Source of the DNA: Actinobaculum massiliense
Lineage (GTDB): Bacteria > Actinomycetota > Actinomycetes > Actinomycetales > Actinomycetaceae
Assembly: GCF_001457435.1 (NCBI RefSeq)
Contig: NZ_LN881717.1
Span: forward strand, 1,311,339 to 1,375,338
DNA: 64,000 nt
Direction of reading: 5' to 3'
Program-made: the position numbers and the translations under genes
Notes under the pieces: model-generated
The model's input: the letters and a program-made list of their open reading frames with translations, nothing else
Told to the model about the DNA's origin: nothing
Databases searched by the model: none
Part shown: in pieces, positions 27,254 through 36,174 of the stretch
Layout of the letters: each line of letters begins with the position of its first letter
Numbering within the stretch: position 1 is the stretch's first letter

Positions 27254-28485
27254 TGGGCGAATTGGAACGACAGGATATCCCCTGGATAAAGGAAGTTCCG
27301 GGTGGCTGGGAATCTGCAAAGCTCATTCGCCTCACGCGAATCAATACCGGAAACATGGATACCGTAGATTCGGTAGATGATGGACTCTATCCTTTCTATG
27401 TTCGATCTCCAGTTGTTCGTAGAGCTAACGCCTTCACCTTTGATGCTGAGGCAGTTTTGATGTCTGGAGACGGTGCTGGCGCAGGAAGGATATTCCATAG
27501 AGTAAGCGGAAAATTTGCATGTCATCAGCGTGTTTACTGCATCGAGTTCTTGAATCGGGTCACCACAGATTTTGGTTTCTACTACCTTTCCACCTTCTTT
27601 CCCATGCAGGTGGATGCAGGGTCTGCAAAGTCGACGGTCGACTCAATTCGGAAGCCAATGTTGAACGGGATGCCTATCGTTTTTCCACCCGTTGATGAAC
27701 AAAGGCAGATTACAGATCTTATTGACCTGCGAACTGCTGAGATTGATGGGATGATCGGGAAGATGGCTCGCCAGGTGGAGTTGTTGGAGCGGTATAGGCG
27801 TGAGCTGATCGCTCGTACCGTGACCCGTGGGCTGGATCCCGATGTGCCGATGAAAGATAGTGGAATCGACTGGATTGGCGAAGTTCCTTTGGCGTGGGAA
27901 ATCAAGCGGGCTAAAGCGTTGTTCTTTCAGAGAAAAGAAAAATCTACCGAAACAGATGTGCACCTGACCCCATCACAAATTTATGGAGTACTTCCTCAAG
28001 AAGAGTACATGCGAATGTCTGGCACGAAGCCGGTTCTTAACCTCTCAGCTCCTAACAATATGAAACATGTAGAGATTGGTGATTTCATCATTCATCTGAG
28101 AAGTTTCCAAGGTGGTATAGAGCTTTCGAACTACGCCGGGAAAGTGAGTAACGCCTACACGGTCATTTCCGCTCGTCAGGGTGGAGACAAGAACTACTAT
28201 CGATGGCTATTGAAGTCTTCTCCGTTCATTGCGAAGCTGTCTTCGCTGACTGACCAATTACGGGATGGGCAGTCAATTAATTTCAAGACTTTTAGTCATA
28301 TGGTTTTCCCTCTACCTCCACTATCTGAGCAGGGCCGCATAGCGGATTTCCTTAACAAAAAATCCAGCGAAATTGACTCCACTGTGGCCGGGATCAATAA
28401 GCAGATTGAGCTTCTAGGTAAATATCGCAAGCAGGTTATTAATGATCTGGTGACGGGCAAGGTTCGTGTGGGAGAGGTTGCGTGA
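27253..28485 (+). CDS. hsdS: Type I restriction specificity subunit HsdS
   Basis: A 410-residue HsdS with two target-recognition domains. TRD1 begins IPWIKEVPGGWESAKLIRLT and ends LNGMPIVFPPVDEQRQITDL. A central helical spacer reads RQVELLERYRRELIARTVTR. TRD2 begins DSGIDWIGEVPLAWEIKRAK and ends FSHMVFPLPPLSEQGRIADF, with a distal helix (INKQIELLGKYRKQVINDLV). It sets the bipartite DNA target for HsdM/HsdR. ATG overlaps the hsdM stop (TAATG). It looks intact, but its methyltransferase partner is not. Confidence 0.95.
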   Translation: MGELERQDIPWIKEVPGGWESAKLIRLTRINTGNMDTVDSVDDGLYPFYVRSPVVRRANAFTFDAEAVLMSGDGAGAGRIFHRVSGKFACHQRVYCIEFLNRVTTDFGFYYLSTFFPMQVDAGSAKSTVDSIRKPMLNGMPIVFPPVDEQRQITDLIDLRTAEIDGMIGKMARQVELLERYRRELIARTVTRGLDPDVPMKDSGIDWIGEVPLAWEIKRAKALFFQRKEKSTETDVHLTPSQIYGVLPQEEYMRMSGTKPVLNLSAPNNMKHVEIGDFIIHLRSFQGGIELSNYAGKVSNAYTVISARQGGDKNYYRWLLKSSPFIAKLSSLTDQLRDGQSINFKTFSHMVFPLPPLSEQGRIADFLNKKSSEIDSTVAGINKQIELLGKYRKQVINDLVTGKVRVGEVA

Positions 28486-31472
28486 TGGATACGTCTGAGC
28501 GCAGGTTTGAGGACGAGATCGAGTATTGGTTGACGCACGTTGGCCCGTCTGAGTTTGACCTTTATGAGTCGAAGTCGCCTTCAGGGTATGACAGGCAGCT
28601 TGGTTTGTATTCGCAGGATCTGCTGGATTTTGTGCGGGAGACTCAGCCTCAGCAGTGGGAGCGCCTGGAGCGTATTCATGGGGCGAAGGCTGGCGAGAGA
28701 TTCTGTAAACGGGTGGCTCGCGAGCTCGACCGGCGTGGCGTGGTCGAGGTGTTACGCCGTGGCGTAGAAGACCTGGGGGCTAGATTCAAGCTGGTGTTCT
28801 TTGCGCCGGGTTCTGATTTGAATGAGGTGTTAGCGGAGAAGTACTGGGCTAACCGGATGACGGTGGTGCGTCAGTTGCACTATTCGACGAAGAACGAGAA
28901 CTCGGTGGATACTGTGCTGTTCGTCAACGGTATCCCGGTGGTGACGTTGGAGTTAAAGAATCAGCTGACTGGCCAGACGTACCGGAATGCGATTCATCAG
29001 TACAAGAGTTCCCGGCCTGCTTCTGAGGTGTTGTTTGGGTTGAACCGGCGTGCGGTGGTTCACTTCGCTGTCGATACTGACGAGGCGTGGATGACTACGA
29101 AGCTCGCCGGGATGGATACTGTGTTCTTGCCGTTTAATCGGGGCTACAAAAATGGTGCTGGCAACCCTCCGGTGCCGGGTAAGTACAAGACGTCTTACTT
29201 GTGGGAGGAGGTGCTGGCGAAGGATTCCCTGCTCGATATTCTGCAGCGGTTCGTCCAGTTCGTCCCGCATGAGAGTGATCGGCGTAAGGACAAACTGATC
29301 TTTCCTAGGTATCACCAGCTTGATGCGGTGCGTGCTTTGGTGGCGGACGCCAAGGAGCATGGCGCCGGAAAGAACTACTTGGTGCAGCATTCGGCCGGTT
29401 CGGGCAAATCGAACACGATCGCCTGGTTAGCGCACCACTTGTCGAATCTGCATGATGATCAGCAGCGGGCGGTTTTCGATTCGATCATCGTGATCACGGA
29501 TCGGCGTGTGTTGGATAAGCAGCTGCAGGATACGGTTTTTTCGATGGATCACACTGCTGGCGTGGTGGTGAGGGTCGATAAGAACGCCCGCCAACTGACA
29601 GAGGCGCTGGCCGATGGTGCGAAGATCATCATCTCGACGTTGCAGAAGTTCCCGTTTGTTGACGTGAGCAAGGTTGCCACAGCCGGGAAGCGGTTTGCTG
29701 TCATCGTGGATGAGGCGCATTCGTCCCAGACTGGTGAGGCGTCGGAGAAGCTGAAGCAAGTTCTGGCGGATACCGCTACGGCGGGTAAAGAATCCGAAGA
29801 AGACCTCTTAGAGCGATACGCGGCCGCCGAGGCGCAGGTCGAGGCCGAGCAACTTGAGATTGATGAACAGATCGCTGAGGAGCTACGAACGCAGGGCCAT
29901 CAAGAGAACCTGTCATTCTTCGCGTTTACCGCGACTCCGAAGCAGAAGACGCTAGAGATCTTCGGCACTCCGGTGCCGGATGCTACTCCACGTCCATTCC
30001 ACGTGTACTCAATGCGTCAGGCTATCGAAGAGGGCTTCATCCTTGACGTACTCAAGAACTACACCACGTACCAGACGTACTACAAGATCGGTAAGACCAC
30101 TGCCGATGACCCTGAGTACTCCACCAAGCAGGCGAACAAAGCCCTGGGCAAGTACTTGAGTCTGCATCCATACAATCTGCGGCAGAAGGCGGAGATAATT
30201 ATTGAGCATTTCCGTGCCAATGTCGCCCACAAGATCGGTGGCCAGGCTAAAGCGATGCTGGTGACGGGGTCTCGCTTGCACGCGGTTCGTTACTACTTCG
30301 CCTTCCGTGACTACATCAAACAGAAGGGATACACGGATCTTGGCGTCCTAGTCGCGTTCTCTGGGGCTGTTGAAGATCAGGGGGCGGAGTACACCGAGGA
30401 ACAACTCAACCAGATTCCTGAAGCCGAGCTGCCCGAAAGGTTCGCTACCTGCGAGTATCAGCTGTTGCTCGTTGCGGAGAAATACCAGACCGGCTTCGAC
30501 CAGCCGCTGCTTCACACCATGTACGTCGACAAGAAACTACACGGGGTGAAGGCCGTGCAGACCCTGTCAAGGATCAACCGCATGCACCCGGGCAAGACTG
30601 ACACATTTGTGCTCGATTTTGTTAACACTGCTGAGGAGATCCAGAAGTCTTTCCAGGACTACTACATTTCCACTGGCATCACTGAAGAGACCGATCCGAA
30701 TATCGTCTACGACTTGTATCACTTCCTCGCCTCCTACCACCTGTGGACAGACAAGGAAATCGAGGGCTTCACAAGAGTGTTCTTTACCCAGCAGACGAAG
30801 CAGACCAATCTCGACTTCAGCCGCCTGAACGCCTACCTGGATCCAGCGGTTGCGCGTTTCAATGAGCTCGAGGATGAGGACAAACTTGAAGTGCGAGCGC
30901 GGATGAACAAGTTCAACCGCAACTACGACTTCTTGACCCATATCATTCGCTACGACGACGAGCGACTGCACCGTTTCGCCGCTTACGCCAAACTCCTCGT
31001 CCGTAAGCTCCGCATCGATGGTGATCCCACCCCACACCTGGAAGATGAGGTCGCACTGCAGTACTACCGCATCCAAAAAGTCTACGAAGACTCAATCGAC
31101 CTCATGGACGAGGAAGGCCAACTGGCGAACAACCCCGACACCTCAGGTGCGAGCGAAGACGAGAAAGATAGCCTGTCGAATATCATCTCGAAACTCAACG
31201 ACCGCTGGGGAACCGAGTTCACCCACATGGACAAGGTCATCGAACAGCTTACCGAGGACATGGTCGAAGACGCAGAGGTCAAAGCTCGAGCTCACAACTC
31301 CGTGGACTTGTTCTCCATCGTCTACTCTGAGCGCATCCAAGACATCGTCCTTGAGCGCATGAGCCAAAATCAAGATTTCGCGATCAAATACCTTTCGGAT
31401 GCCCAATTCAGAGCAGATGTCGATCGCGTTCTATTGCCGCTAATCTACTCACGCCTCAATAGCCAAGACTAG
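28485..31472 (+). CDS. hsdR: Type I restriction endonuclease subunit HsdR (intact)
   Basis: A 995-residue HsdR. The N-terminal PD-(D/E)XK nuclease has VDTVLFVNGIPVVTLELKNQ (Asp 142, Glu 156, Lys 158). Motor motifs are HSAGSGKSNTIAWLAHH near 302, VIVDEAHSSQTG near 408, FAFTATPKQKTLEIFG and VQTLSRINRMHPGK. A C-terminal helical region contacts HsdM/HsdS. ATG overlaps the hsdS stop (TGATG). It needs an M2S core to act; with hsdM truncated, restriction is probably off unless another HsdM substitutes. Confidence 0.95.
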   Translation: MDTSERRFEDEIEYWLTHVGPSEFDLYESKSPSGYDRQLGLYSQDLLDFVRETQPQQWERLERIHGAKAGERFCKRVARELDRRGVVEVLRRGVEDLGARFKLVFFAPGSDLNEVLAEKYWANRMTVVRQLHYSTKNENSVDTVLFVNGIPVVTLELKNQLTGQTYRNAIHQYKSSRPASEVLFGLNRRAVVHFAVDTDEAWMTTKLAGMDTVFLPFNRGYKNGAGNPPVPGKYKTSYLWEEVLAKDSLLDILQRFVQFVPHESDRRKDKLIFPRYHQLDAVRALVADAKEHGAGKNYLVQHSAGSGKSNTIAWLAHHLSNLHDDQQRAVFDSIIVITDRRVLDKQLQDTVFSMDHTAGVVVRVDKNARQLTEALADGAKIIISTLQKFPFVDVSKVATAGKRFAVIVDEAHSSQTGEASEKLKQVLADTATAGKESEEDLLERYAAAEAQVEAEQLEIDEQIAEELRTQGHQENLSFFAFTATPKQKTLEIFGTPVPDATPRPFHVYSMRQAIEEGFILDVLKNYTTYQTYYKIGKTTADDPEYSTKQANKALGKYLSLHPYNLRQKAEIIIEHFRANVAHKIGGQAKAMLVTGSRLHAVRYYFAFRDYIKQKGYTDLGVLVAFSGAVEDQGAEYTEEQLNQIPEAELPERFATCEYQLLLVAEKYQTGFDQPLLHTMYVDKKLHGVKAVQTLSRINRMHPGKTDTFVLDFVNTAEEIQKSFQDYYISTGITEETDPNIVYDLYHFLASYHLWTDKEIEGFTRVFFTQQTKQTNLDFSRLNAYLDPAVARFNELEDEDKLEVRARMNKFNRNYDFLTHIIRYDDERLHRFAAYAKLLVRKLRIDGDPTPHLEDEVALQYYRIQKVYEDSIDLMDEEGQLANNPDTSGASEDEKDSLSNIISKLNDRWGTEFTHMDKVIEQLTEDMVEDAEVKARAHNSVDLFSIVYSERIQDIVLERMSQNQDFAIKYLSDAQFRADVDRVLLPLIYSRLNSQD

Positions 31473-31568
31473 CGGCAACCTACACTACTTCTCAGTCGTC
31501 AGGCAATTGTCTGGCGTTATTTGTGCTTATGTCATATACTGTCGGTGCAAGTGTTGATGGGGAGTGTC

Positions 31569-31841
31569 ATGCCAAACAGTAGTTTGACGGTACGGATCGA
31601 TAGTGACCTAAAGGATGAGGCGGCCAAGGTGGTGGAAGGCTACGGGCTCGACCTGTCGTCAATCGTGCGCGCTTTCTTTACCGAGATTGTGAGCACCAAT
31701 GCTATTCCGCTTTCGTTTGACTATCGCCGTCCCAATGCCGAAAGCTTGGAAGCGATTCGAGAAACCGAAGAAATGATCTCCACTGGCAATGGTGAAGGCT
31801 ACGCCTCAGGCTCAGATCTCCTCGAGGCTGCTATGGCATGA
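31569..31841 (+). CDS. RelB/DinJ-type antitoxin
   Basis: A 90-residue protein starting MPNSSLTVRIDSDLKDEAAK. This is the ribbon-helix-helix strand plus helix of RelB/DinJ antitoxins, followed by the typical FFTEIVSTNAIPLSFDY segment. It would bind and repress its own promoter and neutralise the toxin. ATG follows GGGGAGTG. The stop overlaps the toxin start (ATGA). A TATACT -10-like element lies at about 31537. Confidence 0.9.
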   Translation: MPNSSLTVRIDSDLKDEAAKVVEGYGLDLSSIVRAFFTEIVSTNAIPLSFDYRRPNAESLEAIRETEEMISTGNGEGYASGSDLLEAAMA

Positions 31842-32143
31842 CTTGTCGGCTCACGGGCAAGTTTACGCCTGCCTTTAGTAGGGATCTCAAGAAGAAGGCC
31901 GCAAAACGTCGTTGGGAACTCTTCGAACTTGAGACTGTGGTTGATCTCATTCTTGAGAACAGTCTGGAATGCCTAGAAATCCTCAAGCGGAGGCATCGTA
32001 TGCATAAGTTGTCCGGTGAGTGGGTCGGAAGCAACGAATGCCACGTGGCGAATGCAGGTGATTGGTTGGTTATTTGGCGAGTCGATAACCAGACCGCCTA
32101 CTTCCAGCGCACTGGATCGCACGATGAGCTCTTTCGAGCATAA
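31838..32143 (+). CDS. YafQ/RelE-type mRNA interferase toxin
   Basis: A 101-residue basic protein, FTPAFSRDLKKKAAKRRWEL, RHRMHKLSGEWVGSNECHVA, DWLVIWRVDNQTAYFQRTGS, HDELF. This is the RelE/YafQ fold with the family's His, Asp and C-terminal TGSHxxLF segment. Such toxins cut ribosome-bound mRNA. Translation is coupled to the antitoxin by a 4-base overlap. The pair sits between two restriction loci, where it could stabilise the island. Confidence 0.92.
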   Translation: MTCRLTGKFTPAFSRDLKKKAAKRRWELFELETVVDLILENSLECLEILKRRHRMHKLSGEWVGSNECHVANAGDWLVIWRVDNQTAYFQRTGSHDELFRA

Positions 32144-32590
32144 AAAATTTTTGGTGGAAATAACGGAGCCTAGTTTTTTGGTTTAGTCGGTCTAAGCGAT
32201 GACAGCATTTTATTGTCGCGGATTTGCTCACTCGACAACGGTTAGGAAGGTGGCGCCGTGAAGCTAGAAAACTACGGCTGACCAGGGAAAACATAAACCC
32301 GCCAACGCTCGCCGAAATTCTAGACCCCCAAGGGCATACTCGCCAAACGCAACCCCAGCCTTATCAAATGCGAGGTCATAGTGGATACTTAGACGTCGAA
32401 AATGATAAAAGCCGCTTGAACCCTTGAACCCCTGTTGAGCAGGGGTTTTGTCGTTTCTGGGGTTGTTCGTTGGCTCGCTGGAGGTCCGGTGATCTGGTGC
32501 TCGTCGCCATGACGTCCGCGCGGCAGGGGCACGTTTCTGGTTGAGGGGGTCTGCGGGAATGCTTGCGTTAGCGGGTATCAGACGAGGGTG
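32144..32590. other. Intergenic region between toxin-antitoxin pair and hamB-like gene
   Basis: About 450 bases. AT-rich up to about 32,220, then one short frame (32224-32427) with no family pattern. The only clear structure is the hairpin at 32427-32449. Confidence 0.5.
32427..32449 (+). terminator. Short intrinsic terminator
   Basis: AACCCCTG, a 5-base loop (TTGAG), CAGGGGTT and TTTT. It could end transcription from the toxin-antitoxin side. A run of A residues is not present on the other side, so it is less likely for the hamB-like gene. Confidence 0.65.
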
Positions 32591-35230
32591 TTAGAACAAG
32601 AAATCTGGCATCGAGAAGGCTTCTGGCACGTTGTATCTGATTTCGTTGGCTTCTTTGCGGACGTTGATGTTCGAGCTTTCGAGGAGAATCGGGTTCAGGT
32701 GGGGTTTTCCTTCGTGAAGGAAGATTGCATTGGAGACGTTGATTCGAATGTAAGTGGCGCTCTCGCGGGTGAATCCGAGTCGTTGGAGAAGGATGGTTTC
32801 CTGTTTCGTTGTGCCGTACTCGACGTATTCGTACCAGTCGTTGTCGAACTGCTCTTTTCCGTGGACCTTCTTGTATTCGTTGGAGAATTTAAGAAAGTAA
32901 TTCGATAGCTCAAAAAGGATTACTTGCTCAATAGCTTCAAGCGTGTCACTAAAAACAAGGTTTCGGTGTTCTTTCGAATCTAGGTAGCGATTCGGTTGCC
33001 GATTGATCCACACAATTCCAGTTTTCCGGTGATGCTCGATTGCACGATTCATGATGGAACGCAAACCGTGTCCCTCCATCCACTGCAACAGGAGGACGGT
33101 GTACCAGGACAGCATAGCGAGCTGGTCACTTCCCTTGGTTGTTCTCCCTAACGTCTCGGGATTGTAAATTCGCCATTTGAAGATTGAGGCAAGCCGCTGA
33201 AGAAACGCGAGGGTCTCGTCGTAACTGAACTTTCCGTTTGGAGAAAGTTGTGGATACTGGAGTCCAGCTTGGATTGCGTGCGTCAGCGCTTCTGCCTGGT
33301 CAACGGAGACATTGATATCGTCATCTTGTTGGCCTTCGCGTCGCGAGAAAGTAGCAATAATGCTGTTGGTAGCCTGTTCGTCAAGATAGTCAGAGAATTC
33401 TTCACGCACCAGGCTTTGACGTCCGGTAGTGATGTCGCGCAAGAGCATGAGACCGAATTTGCGTTTCATATCATAACGCTCATAGCTCTCATTCCCTTTG
33501 GAGAATTCGATGCGACCTTCCTGTAGATCCTTGACGACACCTTGCTTCATTTTCTTGCTGATAATTTGTGAGTCAGTTTGCACGGATAGCTTCTGTGCAG
33601 GAACGTTCGCTTGTAGGAGTTCCTTGGCCTTTTGCTCGGATGCAAGTTGGTTGCCCACGATGATGAATACGTTGCCGTAGAGGTTGAACTCGATACGCCC
33701 GACTCGGCCGATCAGGTTCTTGAAGTCGACTGCTGTCATTCCTGCTCTGCCGATTTTGTTGGTTGTGATGACGAGGTTGTCGGCGGGAAGGTTGACTCCT
33801 TCGAGGAGCGTGCTGGTGCAGAATAGTGTCGAGATTTTGCCTTCGCGGAACAGGCCTTCGATGCGTTCGCGGATCGCTGGCGGGAGGTAGCCGATGTGGT
33901 AGCTGACGCCTCTACGGATGAGACCGCTGAGGTAGTAGTCCTCGTGGACGTCGCGTTCGATGTCTTTTGCGAGAGCGTCCAAGTCTTTATCGTTGAGGTC
34001 TGCCAAACCCTGGGCATAGTCACGCGCCGCTTGCACTGCGTGATGTCGGGCAGAATGAAACACGATGGTTTGCCCACGATGATCTGAACCTCGTGATGAT
34101 TCACTAACAAATCGGGTTACGCCCTGTGCGGTAGCGTCCTGAGCTTGAAGTGAGGCTAGGTGCGTGAATTCTTGGGTGTGGTCGTTGTAGCTGGAAATGG
34201 TGTTCTCGTGCAGGTTGACGAGGTATTTGAATTGCGCGACTGGCGAATACTGGGTTGCGACCGCGTTGGTTTCATTTTCGTCAGAGTTTGGATCAACCAG
34301 CCTTAGGAATACCTCTGGGTTGGGAATGTTGGGTGAAGCGAAGATGAAGTGTGGTGGTCTGTGGCGGTGTTGAAGGATTGTCACGGTTTGGTAGTAGAAC
34401 GGGGCGCGGCTGTTCTTGCCTGAGAGTTTGTGTGATTCGTCGAAAAAGACGTACTCGAATTCGATTGCAGGTTTGCCGATCAGAAGGTAAAGCAAGCGTT
34501 CTGGGGTGAGCACGAAGATGAAGTTGTGATCGCCTTCGAGCACGATGTCACCAGCGGCACTGACGATTCGATAGTTGTGCCGTTCAAGGTCTTCGCCGAG
34601 GTCAGCGATCAGTTTCGAGCGGGTCTCGTTGATCAGCGCTTTTGACGGCACGATGATCGCAAAGTTGGCTGTCACCCCGGATTTGATCTGGTTGGTGATG
34701 AAGGTGCGCATGATGAAGGACTTGCCCAGTGACGTTGGGGCCGAGAAGGAAAACTTGCCGTCGTTCAGGCGGTCGTAGATCTTCTTTTGCGGCGCGAAAA
34801 ACTTCATCGACTTATCACCGGGCACGGTGAGGTATTCGGCTTGGTAGGCGTTGAATGCGGCGTCGAGGATGCCCGCATCGGAAGTCACACCCAACTGCTT
34901 CAGGCCTGGGTAGTTACCTAGCGTGGTGAAGATTGCAGGAACGTATGCTTTCGTTCGCGCGTCTTGTGGGTAGAGAATGTGGCACAGGAGCGCGATTTCT
35001 TGCGCCCACACCCTGTGTCGGTCACGATTGGTGGGGTGGATTGATTTCGACAGCAGGTCTGCGAATCGCAGGGCGGCTTCAAGATCCACGTCGTATGGGT
35101 GACGATCCGCCAGCCCCAATCGATGTAAGCCGTAGTTGTAGAGCAGGTTGGCGTACAGCTGTTTGAGGAATTCGTTGGAGTCGATGTCAGAAAATACGAG
35201 CTCGCCGACTGTTAATTTCTTGTCAGACAT
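32591..35230 (-). CDS. hamB: HamB-like SF2 helicase (Hachiman)
   Basis: A 879-residue superfamily 2 helicase. About 160 N-terminal helical residues precede Walker A (SFSAPTSLGKSFIM, near 162-173). Then come VPSKALINETRSKL (Ia), LTPERLL, FFDESHKLSGKNSR (motif II as DESH, near 264), FASPNIPNPEVFL (III), STLLEGVNLPADNL and GRVGRIEFNLYG (VI). The tail of about 300 residues is unassigned. The motif set and the overlap (8 bases) with a DUF1837 gene match HamB of Hachiman, a helicase that senses damaged or phage DNA and restrains HamA. It is the last gene of a six-gene operon. Confidence 0.85.
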   Translation of the reverse strand: MSDKKLTVGELVFSDIDSNEFLKQLYANLLYNYGLHRLGLADRHPYDVDLEAALRFADLLSKSIHPTNRDRHRVWAQEIALLCHILYPQDARTKAYVPAIFTTLGNYPGLKQLGVTSDAGILDAAFNAYQAEYLTVPGDKSMKFFAPQKKIYDRLNDGKFSFSAPTSLGKSFIMRTFITNQIKSGVTANFAIIVPSKALINETRSKLIADLGEDLERHNYRIVSAAGDIVLEGDHNFIFVLTPERLLYLLIGKPAIEFEYVFFDESHKLSGKNSRAPFYYQTVTILQHRHRPPHFIFASPNIPNPEVFLRLVDPNSDENETNAVATQYSPVAQFKYLVNLHENTISSYNDHTQEFTHLASLQAQDATAQGVTRFVSESSRGSDHRGQTIVFHSARHHAVQAARDYAQGLADLNDKDLDALAKDIERDVHEDYYLSGLIRRGVSYHIGYLPPAIRERIEGLFREGKISTLFCTSTLLEGVNLPADNLVITTNKIGRAGMTAVDFKNLIGRVGRIEFNLYGNVFIIVGNQLASEQKAKELLQANVPAQKLSVQTDSQIISKKMKQGVVKDLQEGRIEFSKGNESYERYDMKRKFGLMLLRDITTGRQSLVREEFSDYLDEQATNSIIATFSRREGQQDDDINVSVDQAEALTHAIQAGLQYPQLSPNGKFSYDETLAFLQRLASIFKWRIYNPETLGRTTKGSDQLAMLSWYTVLLLQWMEGHGLRSIMNRAIEHHRKTGIVWINRQPNRYLDSKEHRNLVFSDTLEAIEQVILFELSNYFLKFSNEYKKVHGKEQFDNDWYEYVEYGTTKQETILLQRLGFTRESATYIRINVSNAIFLHEGKPHLNPILLESSNINVRKEANEIRYNVPEAFSMPDFLF

Positions 35231-36143
35231 GGCTACCACCTGGCCCACCCACGAGCCCATCCATAATTGCGTCCGCGTCAACGTCTACTTCGTTGAGAGG
35301 CACAACGTAAATGTAGAACGAGTAGTTATCGAGGTTTCGGGTGTTGATCTCGTTGGCGATGATTTGGGCGTGCGCGGCGATATCTCCCTGCATTTTCTGA
35401 TCGAGCGCAGCCCGATATTGCTGGTTGCCATAGTTCTTCGGATCGAGACCGATGTCGTAGCCCAGGAACATCGAATAAGCGGTATCAAACTCGGGTGCTC
35501 CACCCGGCTTCGGGATTAGCAGATCTTTGACGTAGTTTGCTGTTGCTGGGTCGAGGGTCTTGGTGAACACAGTTTGCTCGGCGAGCTGAACCTCGTCTGA
35601 GCGATTCTGTTCTATATCTACAACGCGGTCGAATGCTGCAGTGATGGCATCCCCAATGTTGCCGACCACGCTGGAGGTTCCAAACACGATGCTGCTGGTG
35701 GTTCGCTGACCGTCTGGTGTGAGTAGGTGGATGGCGTCACAGCGGCTGTGGATCTGGCCTCGGGCCTGGTTGAGCTCGATCTTGCTCATCACTTTGGGTG
35801 CTTCGAGGATTTGTTCGAGCAGGACGTAGAGCAAGATTTCACCTAACCCCATGCCGTCTTGTTGTGAACGCATCCGGTTTACCGCGTCGAGAGCAACTTC
35901 TTCGAGATCGTCTCGCTGTTTGTAGCCTTCGTATTCGGCGCGGGAGAAGACGTAGCGTCCAACGTTGCGTTTGAGGAACTTGACGAGGGCCGTGTGGTCG
36001 AAGCGGTTGTTTTGGATAGACAGATGGAACAGGCGTAACTGTTCGTCGTTTCGAAGACCTAACGTGTTCGAATGGGCCACTTCGGTGAACGTGGACGCGA
36101 ATGTGTCGCCGCGCAGCGTTGGCGTGATCGTTGCCTGTGCCAT
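35223..36143 (-). CDS. hamA: HamA-like DUF1837 nuclease-like protein (Hachiman)
   Basis: A 306-residue protein. The DUF1837 core is GLGEILLYVLLEQILEAPKV (about 99-118), then SKIELNQARG and CDAIHLL, followed by IVFGTSSVVGNIGDAITAAF. The GE-L helix, the K/E strand and the D-x-x-H segment are the family's conserved points. In HamA the nuclease site includes an E-x-K; here the aligned triplet is E123-L-N125, so the lysine may be replaced. ATG at 36143 follows GGGAGAAG, 31 bases after the res stop, and the gene overlaps hamB. It is the likely DNA-degrading effector, if still active. Confidence 0.8.
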   Translation of the reverse strand: MAQATITPTLRGDTFASTFTEVAHSNTLGLRNDEQLRLFHLSIQNNRFDHTALVKFLKRNVGRYVFSRAEYEGYKQRDDLEEVALDAVNRMRSQQDGMGLGEILLYVLLEQILEAPKVMSKIELNQARGQIHSRCDAIHLLTPDGQRTTSSIVFGTSSVVGNIGDAITAAFDRVVDIEQNRSDEVQLAEQTVFTKTLDPATANYVKDLLIPKPGGAPEFDTAYSMFLGYDIGLDPKNYGNQQYRAALDQKMQGDIAAHAQIIANEINTRNLDNYSFYIYVVPLNEVDVDADAIMDGLVGGPGGSHV

Positions 36144-36174
36144 CTCGTCTTCTCCCAAGAGGTGTCCTTCCCGC

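Noticed and set aside
32224-32427. 67-codon frame between the toxin gene and hamB
   Set aside because: No start signal or family pattern; composition is like random translation. Kept only as intergenic.
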